The notes beneath the pieces were generated by a model. That model was not told the origin of the DNA, made no database searches, and was given only the letters and a program-made list of their open reading frames with translations. A stretch of DNA of 64,000 nucleotides from WTFY01 sp965203725 (GTDB lineage: Bacteria > Pseudomonadota > Gammaproteobacteria > UBA4575): positions 496,001 through 560,000 of the forward strand of contig CBDBDH010000002.1 of assembly GCA_965203725.1 (NCBI GenBank), read 5' to 3'. This document shows positions 27,032 to 40,325 of the stretch, one piece after another (position 1 is the stretch's first letter; every line of letters starts with the position of its first letter). The translations under genes were made by a program, and so were the position numbers.

Positions 27032-27832
27032 ATGGCATCGGTGCGGATGAGTGAAAGGAACCAGGTTCACGCCACTGCCGTCGTTGACCCTGAAGCCCGC
27101 CTGGACAGCAATGTTTCGATCGGCCCGTACTCGGTCATCGGCCCGAAGGTGCGCATCGGCAAGGATACCTGGATCGGGCCGCACGTCGTCATTACGGGTG
27201 CCACGACCATCGGCCCCGGCAACCGGATCTTCCAGTTCTCATCCATCGGGGAAATCCCGCAGGACAAGAAATACAGGGGCGAGCCGAGCGAGCTGATCAT
27301 CGGCCGCGACAACACGATACGCGAGAACGTCACCATCAATTCGGGCACCGAGCACGGCCAGGGCTATACGAGAATCGGCGACCGCAACTGGATCATGGCC
27401 TACGTCCACATCGCCCACGACTGCACGGTGGACAACGACACCGTGTTCGCCAACGGCGCCACGCTGGCCGGCCATGTCGAGGTCGGAGAGTTCGCCACGC
27501 TCGGAGGCTTCACGCTGGTGCACCAGTTCTGCCGCATCGGCGCCCACTCGTTCTGTGCCATGGGCACCGCCCTGAACAAGGACCTGCCCCCCTACGTGAT
27601 GGCCTCGGGAAAGTTTGCGAGCACGCACGGGCTGAACAAGGTCGGCCTGCAGCGACGGGGGTTCTCGGAGGAATGCATCAAGGCCCTGCACCAGTCCTAC
27701 CGGCTGCTGTTTCGCAGCAAGGGCTCCAGGAGCGAGAACATCTCCCGGGTGGAAGAGATTGCCCAGGACCATCCCGAGGTCCGGGACTTCCTGGATTTCA
27801 TTACGACGAGCCAGCGCGGCGTCGTATCGTAG
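27032..27832 (+). CDS. lpxA: Acyl-ACP--UDP-N-acetylglucosamine (or GlcNAc3N) acyltransferase
   Basis: First lipid A step: transfers a 3-hydroxyacyl chain to the sugar 3-position. 266 residues; beta-helix hexapeptides, then a helical C-terminus. Catalytic His129 is in VHIAHDC (E. coli His125). The position equivalent to E. coli Gly173, the chain-length ruler, is Met177 (GAHSFCAMGTAL), and E. coli His191 is Phe195; a methionine here goes with short C10 chains in Pseudomonas aeruginosa. E. coli HRGT is NSGT here, and E. coli Glu200 aligns with Val204. With gnnA/gnnB nearby, the acceptor may be the 3-amino sugar. An alternative start is ATG 27047. It converges on lpxB with a 9-nt gap. Confidence 0.95.
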   Translation: MASVRMSERNQVHATAVVDPEARLDSNVSIGPYSVIGPKVRIGKDTWIGPHVVITGATTIGPGNRIFQFSSIGEIPQDKKYRGEPSELIIGRDNTIRENVTINSGTEHGQGYTRIGDRNWIMAYVHIAHDCTVDNDTVFANGATLAGHVEVGEFATLGGFTLVHQFCRIGAHSFCAMGTALNKDLPPYVMASGKFASTHGLNKVGLQRRGFSEECIKALHQSYRLLFRSKGSRSENISRVEEIAQDHPEVRDFLDFITTSQRGVVS

Positions 27833-27841
27833 CTCCGGGAA

Positions 27842-28996
27842 TCAGCCGGAGGCCATCAGCCGCACCGCCAGCCTCGCGGCTTCAGCGGAACCGTTTTTCT
27901 CCCCCAGGGCATCGCGGATGTGGCCCATCTCTTTTCTCATCCGGGTCGTGTAGGCGGGGTCTGAAAGCAGTTTCTGCAGCTCTTGCGCAACGTTCTCCGG
28001 GGTGGCCTCGTGCTGGATGAATTCCCGGCTGATCGTCTTGTCGGCGATGACGTTGGCGATCCCGGCATACCTGAAATTCACCAGCCGGCTGAGAATCCGG
28101 TACGTGATCGGTGAGACCTTGTAGATGATCAGCATGGGGGTCTGCATGAGCGTGATCTGCAGGGTCACCGTCCCCGAGGCGGCCGCAATGGCGTCACAGG
28201 CGTGGATCACGTCGTAGATGCCCGCGGTGCTCGTGGTGATCCCCGCATCCGGGTCGCCGATGAAGCGGTGCACGAAATCCGCGGGCAGGGTCGAGGCCAC
28301 CGGTACGATGAACTGGACATCGGGGCGCCGGCGGGCCAGCTCGCCCGCCGCGCGCAGCAGGGTTGGAAAATTGTGTTCCACCTCGCTCGTTCGGCTTCCC
28401 GGGAAAAGCCCGACCAGCTTCTTGTCCGCCGAGAGTCGATGCGCCTTGAGGAAGGCATCCCGGTCCATGCTGGCGTGTGCATCTTCCACCAGCGGGTGTC
28501 CCACGTACTCCACCGGCACGCCCGCATCCCGGTAGAACTTCTCTTCGAACGGGAACACGGTGGCCATGTGGTCCACGCATTTCCTGATCACCCGGATCCG
28601 CGATGACCGCCAGGCCCAGATCTGCGGGCTGACGTAGTACATGACGCGGATGCCGCAGCGTTTGGCCTGCCGGGCCAGGGGCAGATTGAAATCCGGCGAG
28701 TCGATCAGCACCAGTACGTCGGGGCGGATCCGCTTCAACTCCCGCTTCATGGTTTTCAGGAGGCTGCGAAGACGGGGATAGTGCCTGATTACCTCGACGA
28801 GCCCGATGACGGACAGCTCCGAAACATCGGCCAGCAGATGCACGCCCGCACGGCGCATGTGTTCACCGCCCAGCCCGCAGCAGGTGATGTCCGCCACGAG
28901 GTTCTCCAGCTCGCGCACGAGCCTCGCACCGTACAGGTCGCCGGAGGCTTCCCCGGTGACGATCATGACGCAGGGCTGCCGGCCTTCAGCCGCCAT
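27842..28996 (-). CDS. lpxB: Lipid-A-disaccharide synthase
   Basis: Family 19 glycosyltransferase joining lipid X to UDP-2,3-diacylglucosamine, forming the beta-1,6 disaccharide. 384 residues from ATG 28996 (MAAEGRQPCVMIVTGEASGD). Signatures: GEASGDLYGA near the N-terminus, SPDFNLPLARQAK, YYVSPQIWAWR, EYVGHPLVED, LFPGSRTSEVEHN and ASGTVTLQI. Normally lpxB follows lpxA on the same strand; here it is inverted and is the last gene of gnnA-gnnB-lpxB, overlapping gnnB by 11 nt. Confidence 0.96.
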   Translation of the reverse strand: MAAEGRQPCVMIVTGEASGDLYGARLVRELENLVADITCCGLGGEHMRRAGVHLLADVSELSVIGLVEVIRHYPRLRSLLKTMKRELKRIRPDVLVLIDSPDFNLPLARQAKRCGIRVMYYVSPQIWAWRSSRIRVIRKCVDHMATVFPFEEKFYRDAGVPVEYVGHPLVEDAHASMDRDAFLKAHRLSADKKLVGLFPGSRTSEVEHNFPTLLRAAGELARRRPDVQFIVPVASTLPADFVHRFIGDPDAGITTSTAGIYDVIHACDAIAAASGTVTLQITLMQTPMLIIYKVSPITYRILSRLVNFRYAGIANVIADKTISREFIQHEATPENVAQELQKLLSDPAYTTRMRKEMGHIRDALGEKNGSAEAARLAVRLMASG

Positions 28997-30083
28997 GGGC
29001 CTGCCGGATCGCGCCGACGACGGTCTCGATCTGGGCCTTGGAGATTTCCGGGAACATGGGCAGCGAGAGACACTGCCGGCATATGGCGTTCGTGTGGTGC
29101 AGTTCCAGGGACCTGGAAATCCCTTCAAAGGCCGGCTGGCTGGCCAGTGGTTGCGGGTAGTAGACCGCATGCCCGACCTGTGCCTGCTGCAGTTGCCCGA
29201 TGATGGCGTCGCGCTTCGGGCTCAGGAGCGTGTACTGGTGGAAAACGTGCGACAGGTCGCCGGGCGCTTGCGGGGTCTGTACGGGCAGGGCATCGAGCAA
29301 GCCGGTGTAGCGTGCGGCGGCCTCGATGCGCTTTCGGTTGAAGGCATCCAGGTGGCGCAGCTTGACCCTCAGCACGGCCGCCTGGAGCTCGTCGAGGCGG
29401 CTGTTCCAGCCCAGCACCTGGTGGCGGTTGCGGGTGGCGCTGCCGTGGTTTTTCAGCAGGGAGAAACGCTCGGCCAGCGGGTCGGAATTGGTGGTGAAGA
29501 GACCGCCATCGCCGTAGCCGCCGAGGTTCTTGCTGGGAAAGAAACTGAAACACCCGGCATCGCCCAGGCTGCCGGTGGGCTGGCCGTTCGAACGCGCCCC
29601 GAAGGACTGCGCGCAATCCTCGATGACCCGCAGTTCATGGCGCTCGGCCAATTCGCAGATGGCCTCCATGTCCGCGGCCTGTCCGAACAGGTGGACCGGC
29701 AGGATGGCACGGGTTTTGGCCGTGATGGCCGGCTCGATCGAGGCGGGCGTGATATTGAACGTGCGGGGGTCGATGTCGACGAACACGGCCGTGGCCCCGA
29801 CATGGCCGATGGCCTCGGCCGCGGCGGCAAAGCTGAACGGAGTCGTGATGACCTCATCGCCCGGGCCGACATCGCAGGCCCGCAGGGCGAGGTGCAGCGC
29901 GTCGCTGCCGGAGTTGCACGACAGGGCATGCCGGACCCCCAGGTAGTCGGCCGCTTCGGCCTCGAAGCCGCGCACGTTCTCGCCCTGGATGAACTGCGTG
30001 CTGGCTAGCACCCCGGAGACGGCAGCATCGATTTCCTCGCGCAGCATGGCATATTGCAGTTTCAGGTCCAGCATCGGGATCAT
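28986..30083 (-). CDS. gnnB: UDP-GlcNAc3N aminotransferase GnnB (DegT/DnrJ/EryC1 family)
   Basis: PLP sugar aminotransferase, predicted to transaminate UDP-2-acetamido-3-keto-glucose with glutamate to give UDP-GlcNAc3N. 365 residues. Visible: NSGSDALHLAL for phosphate binding, VIEDCAQSFGA with Asp156, and PLP lysine Lys185 in FSFFPSKNLGGYGDGG. The family also holds many O-antigen and antibiotic aminotransferases, so sequence alone does not fix the substrate. The assignment rests on the partner oxidoreductase 29 nt upstream and on lpxB overlapping its 3' end; in A. ferrooxidans gnnA and gnnB lie between lpxA and lpxB. Confidence 0.82.
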   Translation of the reverse strand: MIPMLDLKLQYAMLREEIDAAVSGVLASTQFIQGENVRGFEAEAADYLGVRHALSCNSGSDALHLALRACDVGPGDEVITTPFSFAAAAEAIGHVGATAVFVDIDPRTFNITPASIEPAITAKTRAILPVHLFGQAADMEAICELAERHELRVIEDCAQSFGARSNGQPTGSLGDAGCFSFFPSKNLGGYGDGGLFTTNSDPLAERFSLLKNHGSATRNRHQVLGWNSRLDELQAAVLRVKLRHLDAFNRKRIEAAARYTGLLDALPVQTPQAPGDLSHVFHQYTLLSPKRDAIIGQLQQAQVGHAVYYPQPLASQPAFEGISRSLELHHTNAICRQCLSLPMFPEISKAQIETVVGAIRQAHGG

Positions 30084-30112
30084 GGTGGCGAACTCCGGGA
30101 GAAGATCAGGGT

Positions 30113-31045
30113 CTAGTTGAGTTGCTCGCTGATTGAAATCGCGGTCTGCAGGGCGCGCTTGCCGTCCTGTCCGCTGACCTTGGGCTGCCCGCCGTTGGCG
30201 ATGCAGTCCAGGAAGCTCTGCACTTCAGCCAGCAGCGCATCGTATTCGTCGCAACGGATATTTTGCACGTCGATGTTCGGCACGCCGGGATACATTTCCT
30301 GGCGGCCCTTGCGGTAGATGGCGAGTTCGCGGTTTTGAAAGTCCACCGAGAGGTAGGCGTCGTTCTGGAAAATGCGCATCTTGCGGTCCGTCGCGGTGCT
30401 GACCCGGCTGGCCGTGACGTTGGCCACGCAGCCGTTCTCGAAGGCGATCCGGGCGTTGGCGATGTCGATGTCCTCGGACAGCACCGGGGTGCCCCGGGCA
30501 TCGATCCTCTCGACGTCGGATTTCACGATGTCCAGGATGATGTCGATGTCATGGATCATCAGGTCGAGCACGACGTTGACCTCGGTGCCCCGCGGCTTGT
30601 ACGGGGCGAGGCGGTGGCATTCGATGAAGCGGGGCTCGCCAAGCTCCTCCTCGAGGGCCGCGATGGCGGGATTGAAGCGCTCGAGGTGACCGACCTGCAG
30701 CACCCGCTCGTGCTCGCGGGCCAGGGCGATCAGCGCCTCGGCCTGTTCCAGCGAGGCGGTCATCGGTTTCTCGACGAGGACGTGGGATTTGTGGCGAAGG
30801 AAATCCTGCGCCACCTCGAAATGCAGGTCGGTCGGCACCACGATGCTGACGGCATCCACCTGCCCGAGCAGTTCACGGTAATCCGCCACGGGGGTACAGG
30901 CGGTGGTCTGCGCCACCGCCTGCGCCTTCTCGAAATCCTTGTCAGCAACAGCCGCCAAGCTACTGTTTTCCAACTGGAAAAATTTCTGTGCGTGAAACTT
31001 GCCCAGATGCCCTACACCGATGACGGCCGTTTGTATCTCTGACAC
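30113..31045 (-). CDS. gnnA: UDP-GlcNAc 3-dehydrogenase GnnA (Gfo/Idh/MocA family)
   Basis: NAD-dependent oxidoreductase predicted to oxidise the 3-OH of UDP-GlcNAc for GnnB. 310 residues from a GTG start at 31045 (MSEIQTAVIGVGHLGKFHAQ). The Rossmann GVGHLGKFHA occupies residues 10-19, and the family EKP motif is Glu92-Lys93-Pro94 in HVLVEKPMTAS; the C-terminal domain contains DLMIHDIDIILDIV. The frame is open to 31102, but the GTG has GGAA six nt upstream and sits just after a good promoter. Family members use many sugars; the gnnB-lpxB context selects GnnA. Confidence 0.82.
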   Translation of the reverse strand: MSEIQTAVIGVGHLGKFHAQKFFQLENSSLAAVADKDFEKAQAVAQTTACTPVADYRELLGQVDAVSIVVPTDLHFEVAQDFLRHKSHVLVEKPMTASLEQAEALIALAREHERVLQVGHLERFNPAIAALEEELGEPRFIECHRLAPYKPRGTEVNVVLDLMIHDIDIILDIVKSDVERIDARGTPVLSEDIDIANARIAFENGCVANVTASRVSTATDRKMRIFQNDAYLSVDFQNRELAIYRKGRQEMYPGVPNIDVQNIRCDEYDALLAEVQSFLDCIANGGQPKVSGQDGKRALQTAISISEQLN

Positions 31046-31076
31046 GTTATTTCCAGTATCCTTTACACAGGTGTGC

Positions 31077-31105
31077 AGTATACAAGTTTGTGTGCAGGCC
31101 ACTAA
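31077..31105 (-). promoter_or_regulatory. Candidate promoter for gnnA-gnnB-lpxB
   Basis: On the minus strand, TTAGTG (plus 31100-31105), a 17-nt spacer and TATACT (plus 31077-31082). The predicted start near 31070 gives a leader of about 25 nt before the gnnA GTG. It lies in or beside the start region of the divergent rnhB. Confidence 0.5.
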
Positions 31106-31740
31106 CCCTTACTTCAGCAACGCCAATTACTTTTGATCCATCATTGCAGGGCATAGAAAGTACACACCCCTCTGATCCGGTCGTCGGAATCGATGAAGCG
31201 GGGCGGGGTTCACTGGCAGGACCTGTGATCGCAGCGGCCGTGGTGCTGCACCCGCAGCGGACCATACCCGGACTGCGGGATTCCAAAAAGCTGAGTCCGC
31301 GAAGGCGTGAACATCTTTTCGGGGAGATCACGTCCAGGGCCGTGTTCTGGGCGATCGGGCGGGCATCCGCGGGCGAGATTGACCGCCTGAACATCCACCA
31401 TGCAACGCTGCTCGCCATGACCCGTGCCTGGGAGTCCGTTCCGTTCCGGGTAGGAAGGGTGCTGGTGGACGGCCTGCATTGCCCGGAACTGGCCGCCCCC
31501 TGCAAGGCCATCGTCGGGGGCGATGGCTCGGTGCCGGCGATCAGTGCGGCTTCCATCCTCGCCAAGGTGACACGCGACAAGGAGATGCTGGCCCATCACA
31601 CGGCCTACCCCCAGTACGGGTTTGACCGGCACAAGGGCTATCCGACGGCACAACACCTGGGTGCCCTGCACGAGCATGGTCCCTCGAAGCTGCACCGCAA
31701 AAGCTATGCGCCCGTCAGGGATACCCTTGCGGGCCAGTAA
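31090..31740 (+). CDS. rnhB: Ribonuclease HII
   Basis: Removes ribonucleotides misincorporated into DNA and RNA in RNA-DNA hybrids. About 216 residues from GTG 31090; the catalytic core begins at VVGIDEAGRGSLAGPV, with the second acidic site in LRDSKKLSPRRRE and further conserved SAASILAKVTRD. The start is uncertain: a TTG at 31144 would shorten the N-terminus by 18 residues, and the upstream part overlaps the gnnA promoter. In relatives rnhB follows lpxB directly. Confidence 0.93.
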   Translation: MCRPLTLTSATPITFDPSLQGIESTHPSDPVVGIDEAGRGSLAGPVIAAAVVLHPQRTIPGLRDSKKLSPRRREHLFGEITSRAVFWAIGRASAGEIDRLNIHHATLLAMTRAWESVPFRVGRVLVDGLHCPELAAPCKAIVGGDGSVPAISAASILAKVTRDKEMLAHHTAYPQYGFDRHKGYPTAQHLGALHEHGPSKLHRKSYAPVRDTLAGQ

Positions 31741-31754
31741 CACCGCACGACGCC

Positions 31755-35279
<3,525 letters not shown>

Positions 35280-35328
35280 TGCGGGTTTTGCCGAGCAGGC
35301 GACAAGGCATGGCAGGTGAGTTTTTGAG

Positions 35329-36282
35329 ATGAACCCCGATTACCTGGATTTCGAGCAGCCCATCGCGGAACTGGAAGCCAAGATCGATGAGCTGAAGCTG
35401 GTGGAAGGCTCGGAGGATTTCAATCTCAACGAAGAGATTGCCCGCCTGCAGGCGAAGTCGCAGAGCCTGATCGAATCGATCTTTCGCAACCTCAGTCCGT
35501 GGCAGATCGCGCAACTGGCGCGCCACCCCAAGCGGCCCTATACCCTGGACTACATCGAGCACCTGTTCGCGGACTTCACGGAACTGCACGGCGATCGCAT
35601 GTACGCGGACGATGCGGCCATCGTCGCCGGCATCGCCCGCTTTGAAGGCCGGTCCGTGGCCGTGATCGGGCACCAGAAGGGGCGCAACACCAGCGAGAAC
35701 ATCCGGCGCAACTTCGGCATGCCGCGCCCCGAAGGGTACCGCAAGGCCCTCAGGATCATGGAGCTGGCCGAGCGCTTCAGGATGCCGGTGCTGACCTTCG
35801 TCGACACACCCGGCGCCTACCCGGGCATCGGCGCCGAGGAACGCGGCCAGAGCCAGGCGATCGCCCTGAACCTGCAGCGCATGTCCGGATTGCGCACACC
35901 TCTGGTCTGTACGGTCATCGGCGAAGGCGGTTCGGGCGGTGCACTGGCCATCGGCGTGTGTGACCACCTGTCCATGCTGAGCTACAGCACCTACTCGGTG
36001 ATCTCGCCGGAAGGCTGTGCCTCGATCCTCTGGAAGGATGCGGGCAAGGCGGAGGATGCGGCGACCGCGCTTGGCATCACGGCAGAACGCCTGAAGGAGC
36101 TGAAACTGATCGATGAGATCATCCAGGAGCCGCTCGGGGGTGCGCACCGGGACGTTGAGACCACCTGTGCAAACATCCGCAGCACGCTCACCGCGACCCT
36201 GGCACGGCTCGGTTCCATGACTGTCGAGGACCTGCTGGGGGCGCGTTACCAGCGTCTTACCCAGTTCGGTGTCTTCAAGTAG
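35329..36282 (+). CDS. accA: Acetyl-CoA carboxylase carboxyltransferase subunit alpha
   Basis: With AccD, transfers carboxyl from biotin to acetyl-CoA to make malonyl-CoA, the first step of fatty acid synthesis. 317 residues; N-terminal FEQPIAELEAKIDELK helix, then the crotonase-like core with HQKGRNTSENIRRNFGMPRP, FVDTPGAYPGIGAEERGQ and EGGSGGALAIGV, which form the oxyanion holes. AccD is not in the window. Confidence 0.97.
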   Translation: MNPDYLDFEQPIAELEAKIDELKLVEGSEDFNLNEEIARLQAKSQSLIESIFRNLSPWQIAQLARHPKRPYTLDYIEHLFADFTELHGDRMYADDAAIVAGIARFEGRSVAVIGHQKGRNTSENIRRNFGMPRPEGYRKALRIMELAERFRMPVLTFVDTPGAYPGIGAEERGQSQAIALNLQRMSGLRTPLVCTVIGEGGSGGALAIGVCDHLSMLSYSTYSVISPEGCASILWKDAGKAEDAATALGITAERLKELKLIDEIIQEPLGGAHRDVETTCANIRSTLTATLARLGSMTVEDLLGARYQRLTQFGVFK

Positions 36283-36323
36283 CCTGCGGTCTGGCGTTTG
36301 CATGCAAGTGAGCCGCGTGCCCC

Positions 36324-37592
36324 ATGCAAGCCATTGATTCGTTCCTGCAGGGTTTCTTCGAGTCGTACAGCCCAGTCTCCCGTTTCGTGCTGGCCTACAG
36401 CGGCGGCATGGATTCGAGCGTACTCCTGCATGCCATGCAGGGCCTCGGGCTGCCCATGCACGCGGTGCATGTAAACCACCACCTGCAACCGGAGTGCGGG
36501 CAATGGCAGCAGCACTGCCATGACGTGTGCCAGGCCTGCGGGGTTGCATTCACTTCAATCGATGCCCCGGTGGAGAAAGCGCCGCAGCAAAGCCTCGAGG
36601 AAAGTGCGCGAACGGCAAGATACCGGCGGCTGTTCGAGCAGGTGGGGCCGAAGGATGCGCTGGTCAGCGCACATCACCAGGATGACCTGGCCGAGACCCT
36701 CCTGCTGCAGTTGCTGCGCGGCGGTGGACCCGCAGGACTTGCGGCCATGGGTATGGAGCGCATGCACGAAGGTCGCCGGCACCTGCGCCCGCTGCTCGGG
36801 TTTTCCCGCACGCAGCTCAAGGACTATGCACGCCACCATGCCCTGGCCTGGATCGAGGATCCCAGCAACGACTCCCCGCAGTTCGACCGCAATTACCTGC
36901 GCCTTGAAGTCATGCCCCGGCTGGCGCAGCGCTGGCCCGGGGCCGTGCAGACCCTCTCGCGTGCCGCCGGCCTGCAGGCCGAGGCCATGCAGTGCCTGCA
37001 GGCCCTGGCCGAGCTGGATGTCCAGGCGGCGGCCACCGGCCATGCCCATATCCTGGACGTCGGGCCCCTGCAGCACCTCGATGCGGTGCGCCTGAAAAAT
37101 GCACTGCGCGGCTGGATCCGCGCGCAGGGCCTGCAGGTCCCCGGCAGGAAAATGCTGGAGCACATCGTGCAGGACCTGGTGTACCCGGAAGTACCGGATA
37201 CGGCCGCCATGCAGCGCTGGGCACATGGGGAAGTTCGCCGCTACCGGGATCGACTGTACCTGCTGAACCCCGGCCTGCGGCATGATCCCGGCCAGGTGCT
37301 GCGCTGGAGCATCGACCGGCCCTTGGTTATCCGCAGCCTCAACCGGGTTCTGCACCGTTCGGACCTGCAGCACTTCGGTGTCGCCGTGCCCCGGGGCGTG
37401 ACGGAACTCACGGTACAATTTCGAACCGGGGGCGAGCGTCTCAGGCCGGCGGGGCAAAAGCACCACAGGACGCTCAAGAACCTTTTCCAGGAAGGCGACA
37501 TTCCTCCCTGGGAGCGCGACCGCATCCCCCTGCTGTACCACGAGGGAAAGCTGATTTCCGTGCTCGGCTACTGGAATGCAGCCCCGCACTGA
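36324..37592 (+). CDS. tilS: tRNA(Ile)-lysidine synthase
   Basis: Attaches lysine to C34 of tRNA-Ile(CAU), switching its decoding from AUG to AUA. 422 residues. The N-terminal PP-loop ATPase motif is LAYSGGMDSSVLLH; HHQDDLAETLLLQLLRGGG follows; the TilS substrate-binding and C-terminal domains fill the rest (FRTGGERLRPAGQKHHRTLK near the end). It follows accA, as in E. coli. Confidence 0.95.
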   Translation: MQAIDSFLQGFFESYSPVSRFVLAYSGGMDSSVLLHAMQGLGLPMHAVHVNHHLQPECGQWQQHCHDVCQACGVAFTSIDAPVEKAPQQSLEESARTARYRRLFEQVGPKDALVSAHHQDDLAETLLLQLLRGGGPAGLAAMGMERMHEGRRHLRPLLGFSRTQLKDYARHHALAWIEDPSNDSPQFDRNYLRLEVMPRLAQRWPGAVQTLSRAAGLQAEAMQCLQALAELDVQAAATGHAHILDVGPLQHLDAVRLKNALRGWIRAQGLQVPGRKMLEHIVQDLVYPEVPDTAAMQRWAHGEVRRYRDRLYLLNPGLRHDPGQVLRWSIDRPLVIRSLNRVLHRSDLQHFGVAVPRGVTELTVQFRTGGERLRPAGQKHHRTLKNLFQEGDIPPWERDRIPLLYHEGKLISVLGYWNAAPH

Positions 37593-37604
37593 GTGCGTTT
37601 TCCC

Positions 37605-37633
37605 CCGCGCGAATCCGCAAGGGAGGCGCGCGG
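37605..37633 (+). other. GC-rich inverted repeat after tilS
   Basis: CCGCGCG (37605-37611) and CGCGCGG (37627-37633) can form a 7-bp stem with a 15-nt loop. No T-run follows, so it is not a classic intrinsic terminator; it may be a message-end stabiliser or a rho-related pause. Confidence 0.35.
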
Positions 37634-37720
37634 CGAACTGGATAATCCGGCGTGGATTTGCTAGGCTTCAATCCCGTCTTGAATACGTTTCTCCCCGGCA
37701 TCGTCGGCAGCCTTGCAGGT

Positions 37721-37741
37721 GAGGGAGTACATGAAAGCTCA

Positions 37742-37745
<4 letters not shown>
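37721..37745 (+). promoter_or_regulatory. Four-codon minicistron with strong RBS overlapping the pyrG start
   Basis: GAGGGAG (37721-37727) is followed by ATG at 37731, which opens MKAQ and stops with TGA at 37743-37745. That TGA overlaps the pyrG ATG (37742) as ATGA. The pyrG ATG itself is 14 nt from the Shine-Dalgarno, too far for good use, so pyrG may be initiated by translational coupling after the minicistron. Confidence 0.4.
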
Positions 37746-39442
<1,697 letters not shown>

Positions 39443-39460
39443 CGGCGAAAGCCCGCACCC

Positions 39461-40303
39461 ATGAAACTCTGCGGTGTTGAAATAGGGCTCCACCGCCCCT
39501 TCTTCCTGATTGCCGGGCCCTGCGTGGTGGAAAGCCTGGAACTGGCGCGCGACACCGCGGGCACGCTCCAGGAAATCACCCGCAGGCTGGGGATCCCGTT
39601 CATCTACAAGTCTTCCTTCGACAAGGCGAACCGCTCCTCCGCGGACAGTTTCCGCGGTCTGGGGCTGGACAAGGGCCTGCAGATCCTGGCCCGGGTCAAG
39701 GAGGAGCTCAAGGTGCCCGTGCTCACCGACGTGCATGAGGATACGCCGCTGCAGGAGGTGGCGGAGGTGGTCGATGTCCTGCAAACGCCCGCCTTCTTGT
39801 GCCGGCAGACGAATTTCATCCAGCGGGTGGCCGCATGCGGGCGCCCGGTGAACATCAAGAAGGGCCAGTTCCTGTCGCCGGGGGAGATGCAGTACGTGGT
39901 CGACAAGGCCCGGGCGCAGGGCAACGCGGACATCCTCGTGTGCGAACGCGGTGCCTCTTTCGGCTACAACAACCTGGTATCGGACATGCGCTCGCTCGCC
40001 ATCCTGCGCGAAACCAGGTGCCCGGTCGTGTTCGATGCGACCCACTCGGTGCAGCTTCCGGGCGCAGGGGCGGGCTGCTCGGACGGGCAGCGCGAGTTCG
40101 TGCCGCTGCTCGCGCGCGCCGCGGTCGCCAGCGGGATTTCGGGGGTGTTTATGGAAACCCACCCCGACCCCGAGGCGGCCAAGAGCGACGGACCCAATTC
40201 GTGGCCGATGGACCGCATGGAATCATTGTTGTGTGCGCTGCAGGCCATCGATGAGGTGGTCAAGCAGCACGGTTTTGCCGGGACAGAAGCCGAAGGGAAA
40301 TAA
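39461..40303 (+). CDS. kdsA: 3-deoxy-8-phosphooctulonate synthase
   Basis: Condenses arabinose 5-phosphate and phosphoenolpyruvate to Kdo 8-phosphate for the LPS inner core. 280 residues, TIM barrel. Landmarks: FFLIAGPCVVES, YKSSFDKANRSS, TDVHEDTPLQ, CRQTNFIQ, KKGQFLSPGEM and FDATHSVQLPG. It sits between pyrG and eno, as in Pseudomonas. Confidence 0.97.
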   Translation: MKLCGVEIGLHRPFFLIAGPCVVESLELARDTAGTLQEITRRLGIPFIYKSSFDKANRSSADSFRGLGLDKGLQILARVKEELKVPVLTDVHEDTPLQEVAEVVDVLQTPAFLCRQTNFIQRVAACGRPVNIKKGQFLSPGEMQYVVDKARAQGNADILVCERGASFGYNNLVSDMRSLAILRETRCPVVFDATHSVQLPGAGAGCSDGQREFVPLLARAAVASGISGVFMETHPDPEAAKSDGPNSWPMDRMESLLCALQAIDEVVKQHGFAGTEAEGK

Positions 40304-40325
40304 AAATCGACAAGGAGAATTTCTG

